From the NCBI RefSeq assembly GCF_023156505.1, contig NZ_JALNMJ010000003.1:62001-126000 (forward strand): a stretch of DNA of 64,000 nucleotides, given 5' to 3'. A model generated the notes under the pieces. The model ran no database searches and was not told where the DNA came from. It saw only the letters and a list, made by a program, of their open reading frames with translations. Position 1 is the first letter of the stretch, and each line of letters begins with the position of its first letter. The stretch comes from Roseibium sediminicola (GTDB lineage: Bacteria > Pseudomonadota > Alphaproteobacteria > Rhizobiales > Stappiaceae). A program made the position numbers and the translations under genes. Positions 52,961 to 62,022 of the stretch are shown one piece after another.

Positions 52961-53425
52961 ATGACACAACCGGTCCGCATCGAAAAAGCCCGCCCCGAAC
53001 ATCTCCAGGAAATCGTCGCCATCATCAATGCCGGCGCGACCTCGGTCCGCAAGGGCAGGGAATTCGACGACTGGCAGGCCTATCGCCCGGCTTTCGATGC
53101 CCTGCGGGAGGCGCCGGAATGCGACATCTATGTCGCGCTCGACGAAGCCGGCGCGGTGGTCGGTACCTACCAGATCCATTTCCTGAAGGGCATCGCCTTC
53201 AAGGGGAGGCCGCGTGTGGAGCTTGAAAGCGTGCATGTGCGCGCCGATCAGCGCGGCACCGGAGTTGGCCGCAAGATGATGGAACATGCCGAAGGCCTCG
53301 CGGCGGAGGCAAATGCCTGCATCATCCAGCTCACTTCCAACAGGGAACGCGAAGGCTCGCATCACTTCTACCGGCGGCTCGGCTATGAGCAGAGCCATCT
53401 CGGCTATAAGAAGATGCTGATGTGA
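52961..53425 (+). CDS. GNAT-family N-acetyltransferase
   Basis: A 154-residue acetyltransferase. The acetyl-CoA-binding motif is VRADQRGTGVGRKMMEHA (about 87-104), preceded by the strand VELESVHV. The C-terminal part HHFYRRLGYEQSHLGYKKML is typical of GNAT fold ends. The substrate is unknown. ATG 52961 is preferred; ATG 52931 would add ten residues. Confidence 0.88.
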   Translation: MTQPVRIEKARPEHLQEIVAIINAGATSVRKGREFDDWQAYRPAFDALREAPECDIYVALDEAGAVVGTYQIHFLKGIAFKGRPRVELESVHVRADQRGTGVGRKMMEHAEGLAAEANACIIQLTSNREREGSHHFYRRLGYEQSHLGYKKMLM

Positions 53426-53443
53426 CGGTTCTTGGCCAGAACC

Positions 53444-53914
53444 CTAGTTCACCTTCCGCCAGGTTTCCTTTTCGCAGACATTGAAGACAACGCGTACGCA
53501 GCCCTGCACTTCCAGCGTCGAGGCGCTGGTCCGCTGCACGGTGGCGTTGGCGCTGAAGCCGCGGCGGGGATCGTAAACCCGGCCTTTCCAGCTGTTGGAC
53601 GCGGGCTTCAGCCGCCACAGGACCTTGAGGCCGAGCACCTTGCGGCCCCGCTTGCTTTCGTCCTTGTTGTTGAGATCCGGCGTGGTCTTGACCGTATAAC
53701 CCTTGGGGGCCGGGAAATCGACGATGCGGCCGCAGGGCTCCTTGCCACAGGCCTTGATCTGGATGACAGCGCCCGCAGGCGTTTTCCAGGTGCCGTTGAT
53801 GTCCGGTGCCGCCTGGGCCGAACCGGAAGCGGCCAGCACAAGAAGCGATGAGAGCGTGGTGGCCTTGAAAACGGACGCCCGGGAAAATCGAGAAAGGAAA
53901 GCGCTGGAAACCAC
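53444..53914 (-). CDS. DUF2147-family exported protein, copy A
   Basis: A 156-residue periplasmic protein. A signal peptide (about 1-35, ending ASGSAQA) is followed by a DUF2147 domain: DINGTWKTPAGAVIQIKACG, CGRIVDF, LKVLWRLKP, then Gly/Trp-rich strands and QGCVRVVFNVCEKETWRKV. The family forms lipocalin-like barrels of unknown ligand. The GTG at 53914 is the most likely start; TTG 53989 is in frame but upstream of the signal peptide. A paralogue lies 115 bases away. Confidence 0.72.
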   Translation of the reverse strand: MVSSAFLSRFSRASVFKATTLSSLLVLAASGSAQAAPDINGTWKTPAGAVIQIKACGKEPCGRIVDFPAPKGYTVKTTPDLNNKDESKRGRKVLGLKVLWRLKPASNSWKGRVYDPRRGFSANATVQRTSASTLEVQGCVRVVFNVCEKETWRKVN

Positions 53915-54028
53915 GGAAAACCCCGCCGCATTGCTGGTAACGATTGCGCCCCTATTCTTGACCGGCAATTGCGACGGGGCCAAGGCCAAATCAGCACGAT
54001 TTGGCGTTTCCGTCCGATTTCGTGTGGA

Positions 54029-54451
54029 TCAGTTGGCGCGGCTCCAGGTCTCGCCCTTGCAGATGAGGCCGCCCATAACACAGCCCTCCAGCTTCAGCTT
54101 GTTGGCCGAAGTCAGTTCAATGAAGCCGGTATAGGTCTTGCCGTCCTCGGCATTATAGACCTTGCCCTTCCACTGTTTGTCCTTGGAGGTCGGTTTCATC
54201 GACTGGACGATGCGGACGCCGAGCAGGGGACGGTCGCGTTTGGAAGCGTCCGGGTTCTGGGTGTCGTTGCGCGGCTCGCGCAGCCAGATCAGGTTGCCGC
54301 ACAGCGCGTTGCCGCAGGAACTGATGCGGATCTTGGAAGCGCCGTTCGGACGGACCCAATCCCCCTTGGCGTCTGCGGCGTGAGACAGCGTCGGGGACGC
54401 GGCGGCAAGACCGGCCGCCAGAAGCGCGGTGGTCAGTAGTGATTTCAGCAT
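54029..54451 (-). CDS. DUF2147-family exported protein, copy B
   Basis: A 140-residue paralogue of the previous gene. The signal peptide is LKSLLTTALLAAGLAAASPTLSHA. The mature part keeps the same frame: GDWVRPNGASKIRISSCG, CGNLIWL, LLGVRIVQSMKP, WKGKVYNAEDGKTYTG and EGCVMGGLICKGETW. Conserved Cys positions suggest disulfides. GGGAGGAA precedes the ATG. The two copies are about one third identical by eye, so the duplication is old. Confidence 0.85.
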   Translation of the reverse strand: MLKSLLTTALLAAGLAAASPTLSHAADAKGDWVRPNGASKIRISSCGNALCGNLIWLREPRNDTQNPDASKRDRPLLGVRIVQSMKPTSKDKQWKGKVYNAEDGKTYTGFIELTSANKLKLEGCVMGGLICKGETWSRAN

Positions 54452-54975
54452 GTGTTCCTCCCAAAGCGGAATGCCTTCCGTTTACGGAAAGGGAATGTAG
54501 AGACATCCAGAGGCTCTGAAAACCCATCACGCTGCGTCATGTGGCTGAAAAAAAACCGGCGGAGCGCCTTTGTCCGTTCCGGAGGGGGCAGCAGGAAAAA
54601 AGCGCCGGATTTCCGCACAAACGAATCCATGGTGAACAGAGTCTTGAGAAGCCTTGTCAATTTTTCGGAGAATACGATTGATATAAAAGAGGAAATCGAA
54701 ACCTTATGCTTACCGCCGTGTAAATTTCAGACTTATTTAAAGCTTTGTTCGCATTGCGTTAAACCTGATTTTTAACGAGCCTTTTAACCGCGGCTGCTCA
54801 AGTAGACTTCAAGAAACGACGGGGAAAGCTTCACGAAAGCTTGCGTTTCTTAGATCGGGTTTCACCGCGATCCAGGAAAGATCCGGCAACACGATCGCCA
54901 CAGGGGGCGCCGCCACGGGACCGAATGTCCGAAGCGGCGTCAGGGAAGTCTGACAGAGGATGAAAGGGGAGCAAC
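54452..54975. other. Long intergenic region, promoters only
   Basis: No coding frame with a ribosome site was found. The centre (about 54640-54790) is AT-rich and probably holds the divergent promoters of the DUF2147 and Sel1-type genes. AAGCTT occurs twice close together near 54827-54840. Confidence 0.5.
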
Positions 54976-55245
54976 ATGGCTCGTTTTGAAATGCACTCGG
55001 CCGATCTGGCCACCTTCGGGGAAAAGCCGGTCACGGCGGACATTCTGTTCCAGATGGGTCTGGACAGCGCCTGCGGCCGCCACGGCGCCACCGATCTGGT
55101 CACCGCCCACAAATGGTTCAACATTGCAGCGCTCAAGGGCAACCGGGACGCAGCCCGCTACCGCAAGGAAATCTCCTGCGAAATGAGCTCGTCCGAGATT
55201 GCCGAAGCACAGCGTTCGGCCCGTGAATGGCTGTCGATGCATTGA
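54976..55245 (+). CDS. Small Sel1-repeat-like protein
   Basis: An 89-residue protein. One Sel1-type (TPR-like) repeat is visible: LFQMGLDSACGRHG...DLVTAHKWFNIAALKGNRDAARYR, followed by an acidic helix (SSSEIAEAQRSAREWL). Single-repeat proteins of this kind are common in Hyphomicrobiales and have no assigned role. AAGGGGAG lies seven bases before the ATG. Confidence 0.78.
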   Translation: MARFEMHSADLATFGEKPVTADILFQMGLDSACGRHGATDLVTAHKWFNIAALKGNRDAARYRKEISCEMSSSEIAEAQRSAREWLSMH

Positions 55246-55357
55246 GTTCGGCGAAGGCTGCCGGCCTGACGGCACCTGAACCGACATCACCAAACTGACG
55301 CGGCAGGCCAAAACGCCTGTCGTGTCCAATCAGAGCGAGTAGGCCGGATCGGTCCCA

Positions 55358-56046
55358 TCAATAGACCGGAGCCAGCCCGTATTCGTCCCAGAGCGCCCGA
55401 TCCACCGGTGCGCCCAAAGCATATTCAAAGCCGATGATCGTCTGACCGCCCGCGTCGAGCCGGCAGCGATAGGCGATCTCATACCAGATCCGGTTGCTGC
55501 GCACCGCGCCGGCCGTGACCTGGATCATGCCCTCCTTGTAAACCGCGTTCCGGAACGCATGCGGCGACAGACGTGTCGGTCTGAACCCCTGCCTGTCGTG
55601 ACGAAGCTGTTCCATGGCCTCCAGCGCGCAGATCTGTTCGCGACTGTCCGCACCCGTGAGCGTGGCCAGTGCCTCGCGGGCTTGTTGCGAGCGGGGGTCC
55701 CTCAGCACATCCGCCGCCAGGAAGGTCGTGGCCGTCACCCATGCCGGTGCGGCCGGACCGGCCGTCTCGGCGGCCACTGAGCCCGGCGTGACGGGGTCTG
55801 CCGGCTGTGTGTCGGCTGCCGCGCCGCTCTCCCGCGCCGGCAGAGCGGGCGTAGGCGTCACGACGGGGCTGAGGGGACAAAGGGCAGGATCTCCACGTCG
55901 AGAGGCTCCGGAGGCCGCGGTGCGGGCACCCGCCAAGACGCCGCGTCCGTCAGCACCGCATAGAGCGCCAGATGCAGCCACAGGGCGCACAGAAACGGGA
56001 ACCGGTCGGCGATCAACCGGGTCAGCGAGGCTGGCGGCAGGGGCAC
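55358..56046 (-). pseudogene. DUF930 protein gene interrupted by a one-base frameshift
   Basis: The N-terminal part (ATG at 56046; a membrane helix in LCALWLHLALYAVL; then RPPEPLDVEILPFVPSAPS) hits a stop at 55858. The C-terminal DUF930 domain continues in another frame from about 55875 (VVTPTPALPARES onward, then the conserved EQICALEAMEQLRHD, LSPHAFRNAVYKEG and WYEIAYRCRLDA) to 55358. One missing base in a GGGG run at 55865-55868 or 55873-55876 would restore a single frame. It may be a true pseudogene or a sequence error. DUF930 proteins are envelope-associated and of unknown role. Confidence 0.75.
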
Positions 56047-56151
56047 GGCGAAAGGCGGCGCGGTGATGACGGTGGCTCCGGTTGCTGGAGGTCAGCGGAG
56101 ACGCCACAGAACAGCAAGTAACTGGGGCCGAATTGGGGACGTTCTGAACAA

Positions 56152-56415
56152 ATACCAACCTCAATAGATAGGAACCGATCTGACCGTGTTTGGGGTCTGT
56201 TCAGCAAGGAGCAGGTTGCAGGGCGATATGGTTTATCGTTCAAAACCTGGGACGCAGCTGAACAGTCCCCAAACACGGCCTTCGGTGGCCTGCTCCGGCC
56301 TGCCGGACAGCGTTGCGCCGCTTGCACGGCCAACCAGGCCGTCCTGCGCAACGCGCTTTGCCGGCCAAACCGGACCAGCGCCATCAGATGGGTTCCTATC
56401 TATTGAGGCTGGTAT
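56152..56415. mobile_element. 264-base nested inverted-repeat element (MITE-like)
   Basis: The ends are 31-base inverted repeats (56152-56182 and 56385-56415) with two mismatches, starting ATACC. Inside the left half lies a second pair, 56184-56205 and 56257-56278, 22 bases with one mismatch (CCGTGTTTGGGG...). The right half has a further weaker GC-rich pair around 56300-56365. No coding sequence is present. It fills the space between the DUF930 gene and the binding-protein gene. No target duplication is obvious. Confidence 0.7.
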
Positions 56416-56428
56416 GAGCGCGGGACAC

Positions 56429-57163
56429 TCAATTCAGCAGACGGTAGCGCATCAGGATGCCGTCATAGACGCCATTTTCCTGGATGGTGCGCAGTGCGAC
56501 CCGGAAGCGCTCGACAAGCTCGGGATCGGACGTCTTGCTGAAGGCCATGTAGAGATATTTGGACAGGTCTTCGATCCGGTAAATGGCCTCGAACTTGGCC
56601 GGATCCATGCCGTCCTTGCGCACCTGGTAAAAGAAGGAGGCTTCGTCGAAAGGCACCAGATCGATCCGCCCATGCGCCAGCTTGCGCATGTTCAGGAGAT
56701 CCTGGCTTTCCAGTTCCAGATGGGGGAAGCCCTTGCTTTCCAGGTAGAGGTAATTGACGTTTTCGAGCGTGACGCCGATGGCATATTTCCTGGCGTCCTC
56801 CAACGTATGAACCTCAACGGCATCATTGCCGGCTTTTTTGAAAAACGACGTCGTGATCGGGCAGACGATGCCGACCCATTCAAACAGGTTCTCGCGCTCG
56901 GGAATGCGCGCCATGGAGAAGATCAGCGTGTTCTTGCGGTTTTGCGCCATCAAGTAGCTGCGCGCCCACGGAAGAAAGGCGATCTCCGCCTCGATGCCCG
57001 TTTCCGCCAGCACCGCTTCGACGACTTCCGTCGACAGCCCCTTGGCAATCCCGTCCTCCTGATAATTGTAAGGCGGAAGCTCCTCCGTGACGATCAGAAG
57101 ATCGGTGCCCCTGGCCTGGAGGCAAAGGGACAGGAGCAGGACGAGGGCAACGAGAAAGCGCAA
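56429..57163 (-). CDS. Periplasmic binding protein, SBP_bac_3-like
   Basis: A 244-residue exported protein: a signal peptide ending near LQARG, then LLIVTEELPPYNYQEDG and GLSTEVVEAVLAETG, as in polar-amino-acid type solute-binding domains without a transporter. The middle has LPWARSYLMAQN, and the late GRIDLVPFDEASF closes the cleft. No permease or ATPase is near, so it is an orphan; orphan members often act as sensors or bind unknown solutes. The ATG at 57163 has GGAG upstream. Confidence 0.85.
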   Translation of the reverse strand: MRFLVALVLLLSLCLQARGTDLLIVTEELPPYNYQEDGIAKGLSTEVVEAVLAETGIEAEIAFLPWARSYLMAQNRKNTLIFSMARIPERENLFEWVGIVCPITTSFFKKAGNDAVEVHTLEDARKYAIGVTLENVNYLYLESKGFPHLELESQDLLNMRKLAHGRIDLVPFDEASFFYQVRKDGMDPAKFEAIYRIEDLSKYLYMAFSKTSDPELVERFRVALRTIQENGVYDGILMRYRLLN

Positions 57164-57589
57164 AGAGCAGCTCCTGGGTGAAGTTGTATTTATTTACTCG
57201 ACAAGCTTAGATTGGCAGATATGCTTTATGATCTTTTATATCACCTAACGTAAGTTTGTTAAATTCAGATTTAAAAGGCGAGAACGCAAAGGGTTAATCT
57301 ATTCTTTTACTAACGCTCGTCGCGCTCCTGTTGTGCGACCACAAGCGGCAAGGGCAGGCGCTGCACCGTCATCTTGACGCCGCGGAGCGCGAAGCCTGGG
57401 TTCCGGGCGCACTCAAGATGCTTCGGCGTCGGCTAACCGGCTCTGCCAATGACGGCCAGCGCGCGGGTTCGTGTCCCGGCGCGTCTTTCCGCGTTGCCGC
57501 GCCGATAGGCGCCCCCGATGGGGAAAAGGCATGAGGCGTCAAAAAAACGCCTTGAACTCGAAGGCTTTTGTTCGTACACGGGCTTTACC
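57164..57589. other. Intergenic region between binding protein and tRNA
   Basis: The left part (to about 57310) is AT-rich and should hold the promoter of the leftward binding-protein gene. The right part is GC-rich and holds no frame I can support. A short inverted repeat GGCGT-CAAAAAA-ACGCC lies at about 57535-57551, ahead of the tRNA. Confidence 0.4.
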
Positions 57590-57679
57590 GGAGAGGTGGC
57601 CGAGTGGTCGAAGGCGCTCCCCTGCTAAGGGAGTAGGCGGGCAACCGTCTCGAGGGTTCGAATCCCTTCCTCTCCGCCA
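57590..57679 (+). tRNA. tRNA-Ser (anticodon GCT)
   Basis: A class II tRNA of 90 bases with CCA encoded. The acceptor stem GGAGAGG pairs with CCTCTCC. The anticodon loop is CTGCTAA with GCT at 57624-57626. A long variable arm follows, and the T-arm contains GGTTCGAATCC. It reads AGC/AGT serine codons. A decayed integrase follows it, which fits use of the 3' end as an attachment site. Confidence 0.97.
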
Positions 57680-57954
57680 CTTATTTTTATAAGTCATTGA
57701 ATTTATTGATATTTTTTGATCGGCCGAGCTTCCTGCCCACTAGTTGCCCCACATTTCCTGTGCGGCTGACCGGCACGCTCGCTGACTGCATTTGGTGAAA
57801 CCAATCCCTGAGTGAAGGACTCTGCCGCTAAACCAGGCTGGGTTTGAGTTGCATTGATTGCACGGAAAGTCACCGCGATCCGAGAACGACATTCATCTAT
57901 GCAAGTGACCGAACAGAAGGACCTTGTTCTGGGACTATTAAGGTCTGGAATTGA

Positions 57955-58170
57955 GTGCGGACGCAACTCGGTGACGAGAAGCTGAGGCTCCATGATCCAC
58001 GGCACTCATTCGCGAGTTTTGCCATTTTGGCCGGAGCTTCCATTCATGTTGTCAAGGAATTGTTCGGGCACAAGGACATCGCAACCACTCAGCGGAATAC
58101 GCATCTCGGAGAAAGCCCAATACGAGAAGCTTCGGACGGAATTGGTGATGTAATTGCTGGCGTGTTTTGA
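57955..58170 (+). pseudogene. Tyrosine recombinase (phage-type integrase) C-terminal remnant
   Basis: The 71 codons match the last part of a phage-type integrase: LRLHDPRHSFASFAILAGAS holds the catalytic Arg, VVKELFGHKDIATTQR holds the late His, and the catalytic Tyr position reads Asn (TTQRNTHLGE for TTQRYAHL). The N-terminal and core parts are missing and the codons before 57955 are not recognisable. It is a dead remnant directly after tRNA-Ser, which marks an old insertion. The 275 bases in between hold no gene. Confidence 0.85.
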
Positions 58171-58822
58171 AGTGGGGGCCCGGCGTTGAACAAACAAATC
58201 AACTGTTAGAACGCGTTTCTTGAACTAGGGGTGTCCGCTTTGCGTCCCCATTTCGGTCGTTCGGACTGAAATGTCTTGGCCTGGAAGCCGATAAAATCCG
58301 CAAGTTTTGGATCGACGTGGGTCCGTCCCCAAAACGACCCTTGGATCAATTTCGCGTTATTCTAAAAGTTGCTGTTAGGTCACGCGCCTTGTGAGCTGTC
58401 GGCATTGGCTGAACTCAGCGATGCCTTGGTTAACTACTCGGGACGCCCACCCGTGCCAGAAGATCCTGCCGGAAGTATTCAGGGCAACAATCGAGCCGCT
58501 GCAGTTGGACAGCCGGAAACCGGGGTGGTTTTCGTCGATCTCTACTTAAACGCGCGGTCATAAATTTGCATCACCACCGCCGAAACGGTTCAGGGACCTG
58601 CAACCGAATATCTGGATGCGGATTAGCCGAAAATGTGACGACACGCTAACCCACATCAGCATGCATCGCCATCACTGCTGCTATGTTGTCACACAGCTTC
58701 AATGATGGGCGACGCCGTTAAACCCGGCACCAAACAGCTGCTGACAAGTCACTTTTGCCTGTCTGGCTATTCTGATCGGGCCTGCCGCCTGTCGCGCACT
58801 CCAGCCACACCCAGGAGGTCCC
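58171..58822. other. Gene-poor region of the putative island
   Basis: No recognisable gene was found. A short open frame at 58369-58563 lacks a ribosome site and any familiar motif. The promoter of the PRC-barrel gene must lie near 58700-58800. Confidence 0.4.
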
Positions 58823-59119
58823 ATGGACCATTCATCACATAAGCCCCTTCAGGCCGGCGAGATCATTGCCGCTAACGTCAAGGGCGCCGATATCTACGGA
58901 CCCGATGATAAGGTGATCGGCAATGTCTCCGAAATGCTCGGCAATGGACAGTACGCGAGGGCAGTCATTGAAGTTGGCGGTTTTTTCGGAATCGGGGTCA
59001 AGCAAGTTGCCCTTGATGTGTCACGCATCGCCTTCATGCGCGATGGAAACGGAAAAATCCTTGCTCACACCAAGATGACCAAGGTCGAATTGAAAAACTT
59101 GCCGGAGCATCGAGGCTGA
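58823..59119 (+). CDS. PRC-barrel domain protein
   Basis: A 98-residue protein with a PRC-barrel: AANVKGADIYGPDDKVIGNVSEML, then AVIEVGGFFGIGVKQVAL and a final strand. In alphaproteobacteria many stand-alone PRC-barrel proteins belong to stress responses. AGGAGG lies six bases before the ATG. It is the first intact gene of the putative island. Confidence 0.88.
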   Translation: MDHSSHKPLQAGEIIAANVKGADIYGPDDKVIGNVSEMLGNGQYARAVIEVGGFFGIGVKQVALDVSRIAFMRDGNGKILAHTKMTKVELKNLPEHRG

Positions 59120-59212
59120 GCTGTCAAAGACCAAAGCAACTGATCGGAACACCATCCAAAGCGCGGATACACGCCGGAAAATCGCCTTCCGACGCGAGAA
59201 CAGGAGAAAGAA

Positions 59213-59344
59213 ATGGCAAAGGGCAAAAGCCGCCGCGGTAGAGAAGACAGAAAACCAAAGCAGAAAAAGACCAAGCCTGTCCCGTTACCTTCTTTCAGCA
59301 AGAGTTTGAGCATCGAGACATCGCCGAAGGCCAAAAAATACTGA
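59213..59344 (+). CDS. Very small basic protein (43 aa)
   Basis: A 43-residue, Lys/Arg-rich protein (MAKGKSRRGREDRKPK at its start) that resembles a small conserved family of unknown function in Hyphomicrobiales. AGGAGAAAG is placed well before the ATG. The basic character suggests nucleic acid binding. It is short and easy to miss in automatic calling. Confidence 0.7.
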   Translation: MAKGKSRRGREDRKPKQKKTKPVPLPSFSKSLSIETSPKAKKY

Positions 59345-59537
59345 ACCGGATTTGTGGCAGGGCGATTGCCGATCCAAGCGGAAAGTAAACACTGCTCCCA
59401 ATACCGCCCGCGTGAATGGGCGATAGGTTGTGAACCGGCCCTGATGGTGCCCACAGATATCCTCTGGCGTTGCCTTGCATTCAGCACCAGCATACTGCCG
59501 CTTGATATTCGGCCAAATTTAGTATCGGAGGCTCCTG

Positions 59538-60250
59538 ATGATCGTCGGGTTTCCAGGTTGGTCGCCGCTTCGACGGGCAAACAAAGCTCCTTGTAACGAT
59601 ACCGATCCTGTGCATGCGGAGAGGTTCGGGGTCGAACGTCTGGAACAGCATGCGACCAGTCTGGCCGAACAACAAGACGTCCCCCTTAAGCCACCGCGTG
59701 TCGTCTCATTGCAGCGCCGACTGGAAGAAAATGCAACTGCCTTGTCGGCCAGGCGCAAGGTCTACAGTCTTGAACTTGCAGACGGTCACCCGACTGTGCC
59801 TGCAGCACAGTGGTTTCTCGATAACTTTCACCAGGTCGTGGCGCAAATCGGCGAGAGCCGCACCGATCTGCCGGCCAGTTACGACCGAATGCCGCCAAAG
59901 CTCGCAGATGGCGCGTTTCGGGGCCACCCACGGGTCCTTGGTCTTGTCTGGGCCAGTGTTGCATACACGGACAGCCGCCTGGATGCACCGGGCAGCGATC
60001 GAGGGGATCCGCGGCACGACCTGCGAAGGCAACCGTCTTCGCGTCACACCCAACCTCCCGGCGGACTGGCCAGGCTCCTCAGTGCGCCTGAGAGTGGCGG
60101 ATGCCTTGCGTGAAAATCGCGTGGTCCGCAATGAAGATACCGTGGCCCGGATTGGCGGGCAGGATATTGTTGCAAGGCCGGAGGTGTTTCTCCCGCTCGA
60201 CGGTAGCTCGCACGATCTGGTTGTTGGCTTCAGCCTTGTCGAGCGAAAGA
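59538..60250 (+). pseudogene. Relic of a cyclic beta-1,2-glucan synthase (NdvB/GH94-type), N- and C-termini fused
   Basis: An intact start (ATG 59538, GGAGG upstream) leads into the N-terminal domain of the very large glucan synthase (HAERFGVERLEQHATSL, QWFLDNFHQVVAQIGE, PPKLADGAFRGHPRVLGLVWASVAYTDSRLD). At about 59965-59985 the sequence switches, in another frame, to the C-terminal end of the same protein type (WMHRAAIEGIRG, LPADWPGSSVRLRV, ARPEVFLPLDGSSHDLVV). Some 2,500 residues seem to be lost. The junction lies in a short shared sequence, so deletion by microhomology is likely. The frame is not restored. Confidence 0.75.
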
Positions 60251-60322
60251 CACCCGCGTCGTTTCGGCATCAGTTTGCCGGCAGGCCTGTGCGTTGCGCT
60301 TCAAATAATCAAAGAGATCCTC

Positions 60323-61195
60323 ATGACAACGCTGAGCACATATCACGCAACAGCATACCGTTATCTGCAACCGGTCTTGCTAGGACCTCACCGGATGATG
60401 CTGCGGCCGCGTGAAGCGCGTGACCTGCGGCTCATTTCGCATGACTTGACGGTATCGCCAGAAGCAGAAATCACCTGGACCCATGACGTCGCGGGCAATG
60501 CCGTCGCGACTGCCCGGTTCAGCGCACCTACCGAACAGTTGCTCATCGAAAGTCGCGCAACAGTTGAACTCACCGCTTCATCCTGGCCGGTATTCACCAT
60601 TGCTGCCGAGGCCATCAATTACCCGTTTTTCTATTCCGATGACGACGTGACCGACCTAGGAGCGCTCGCAACGCCTCAATATCCCGACCTTGACGGCCGA
60701 CTATCCAAATGGGCCGAGGATTTTGTCCTTGGACGTCCGACCGATACATTGTCACTCCTGAGGGACATCGCGGCCGGCGTCTCGACCAGCATTGCCTATC
60801 TGAGCCGCGAGATGGAGGGAACGCAGACACCTCTGGACACACTATCGCGCAGATCAGGGGCATGTCGCGACATTGCAGTCCTGTTCGCGGAGGCTGTGCG
60901 AAGCCTTGGTTTCGGAGCGCGCGTCGTCTCCGGCTACCTGTTCGATCCTGATAAGCGTCTTGTGGGGCATGAAGGTAAGGGCTCCACCCATGCCTGGACG
61001 GAAGTTTTTGTACCAGGTGCGGGATGGGTCGCTTTCGATCCCACGAACCAAAGCGTTGGATCCAAAAATCTTGTCCCCGTTGCCGTCGCTCGCGGAATTC
61101 ATCAGGTTGTCCCGGTTGCCGGCAGTTTTACAGGACCCGGGAACGCTCTGGGAGAAATGTCAGTCGAAGTGCATCACACAGTGATCGATGATTGA
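60323..61195 (+). CDS. Transglutaminase-like protease-fold protein
   Basis: A 290-residue protein with an N-terminal beta domain (TTLSTYHATAYRYLQPVLLGPHRMMLRPRE) and a transglutaminase-like domain with the catalytic triad: Cys in RSGACRDIAVLF, His in STHAWTEVFV and Asp in AFDPTNQS. These proteins are thought to be peptidases rather than true transglutaminases; the substrate is unknown. The start is ATG 60323 (AAAGAG upstream). It overlaps the tail of the glucan synthase relic. Confidence 0.88.
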   Translation: MTTLSTYHATAYRYLQPVLLGPHRMMLRPREARDLRLISHDLTVSPEAEITWTHDVAGNAVATARFSAPTEQLLIESRATVELTASSWPVFTIAAEAINYPFFYSDDDVTDLGALATPQYPDLDGRLSKWAEDFVLGRPTDTLSLLRDIAAGVSTSIAYLSREMEGTQTPLDTLSRRSGACRDIAVLFAEAVRSLGFGARVVSGYLFDPDKRLVGHEGKGSTHAWTEVFVPGAGWVAFDPTNQSVGSKNLVPVAVARGIHQVVPVAGSFTGPGNALGEMSVEVHHTVIDD

Positions 61196-61314
61196 TGTTG
61201 GAATGCCGACCGGGGATTCACTGGACGCCGCGGTATCGGGAAACGTCGAACAGAGCACGGCACATATCGCGACGAGGCCGGCTCAACCCATGATACGCCA
61301 ATTCCGCTCCAGTT

Positions 61315-62022
61315 CTAGCCATTACTGCTGAAGCTTGTGCGCGACACGTCCGGGGTCAGCGTCTGGTCGAAAACAAAGCCGGCACTTGCCAATGTCAGTG
61401 TCGCGGTCACGCCGCTTTCACTGGATGAATAATCGATCGAGCTGCCGATTTGAGCCGACAGTGCCTTTACCAGTCGTGTTCCCAATCCATTGGCGGTCTT
61501 GCTCGTGCCAGCGCTCCCAAGGCCTGGCCCATTGTCGTTGACCATAATCAGGATTGAACCGCTGATATCTTTTCGACAGGCAATCCCGATCCGCCTCACT
61601 GCACCGGCGCGATGACCATACTTGAGGGCGTTGGTGACGATCTCGGTAAAGATCTGCGCAACGGGGAGCACATGATCGAATTTCAAGGCACAGCCAGGCG
61701 CGTAGGTTTCGGTGAAAATGACGTCGTCCGCAATGCCCGACCTGAGGGTTGTGCAAATCTGGCCCAGAAGATCCCCCAACTGAACTTCGTCTTCGGAACC
61801 GCTGCCGGCAAGAATACGGTGCAAGTCCGACACGGCCTGAATATGTGCACTGATCGCGTTCAATAGCAACGCGACTTCCATGGCCTCCAATGGGCTTTCC
61901 TGTCTCGTGAGACCGATCCCCTTCAGGCGAACATAACTGGACAGCAGGCCCAGGTGATTGGCGATCCGATGGTCGGCCTCGAGGGAACCGGTGGAGCGGG
62001 CTTTGTTTCTGAACTTTCGCAT
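61315..62022 (-). CDS. HWE/HisKA_2-type sensor histidine kinase (no sensor domain)
   Basis: A 235-residue kinase that consists only of the dimerisation and ATPase parts. The H-box is LEADHRIANHLGLL (His 18), the N-box EIVTNALKYGH, G1 VNDNGPGLG and G2 NGLGTRLVKAL. HisKA_2 kinases often act in general stress signalling through PhyR; whether this one does is not shown. The start ATG 62022 (GAGG upstream) leaves no input domain, so it might be controlled by a partner. Confidence 0.85.
   Translation of the reverse strand: MRKFRNKARSTGSLEADHRIANHLGLLSSYVRLKGIGLTRQESPLEAMEVALLLNAISAHIQAVSDLHRILAGSGSEDEVQLGDLLGQICTTLRSGIADDVIFTETYAPGCALKFDHVLPVAQIFTEIVTNALKYGHRAGAVRRIGIACRKDISGSILIMVNDNGPGLGSAGTSKTANGLGTRLVKALSAQIGSSIDYSSSESGVTATLTLASAGFVFDQTLTPDVSRTSFSSNG

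Noticed and set aside
57331-57534. 67-codon frame before tRNA-Ser
   Set aside because: No ribosome site, no familiar motif, and GC-rich sequence in which open frames arise by chance.
58369-58563. 64-codon frame in the island
   Set aside because: No ribosome site and no similarity that I recognise.
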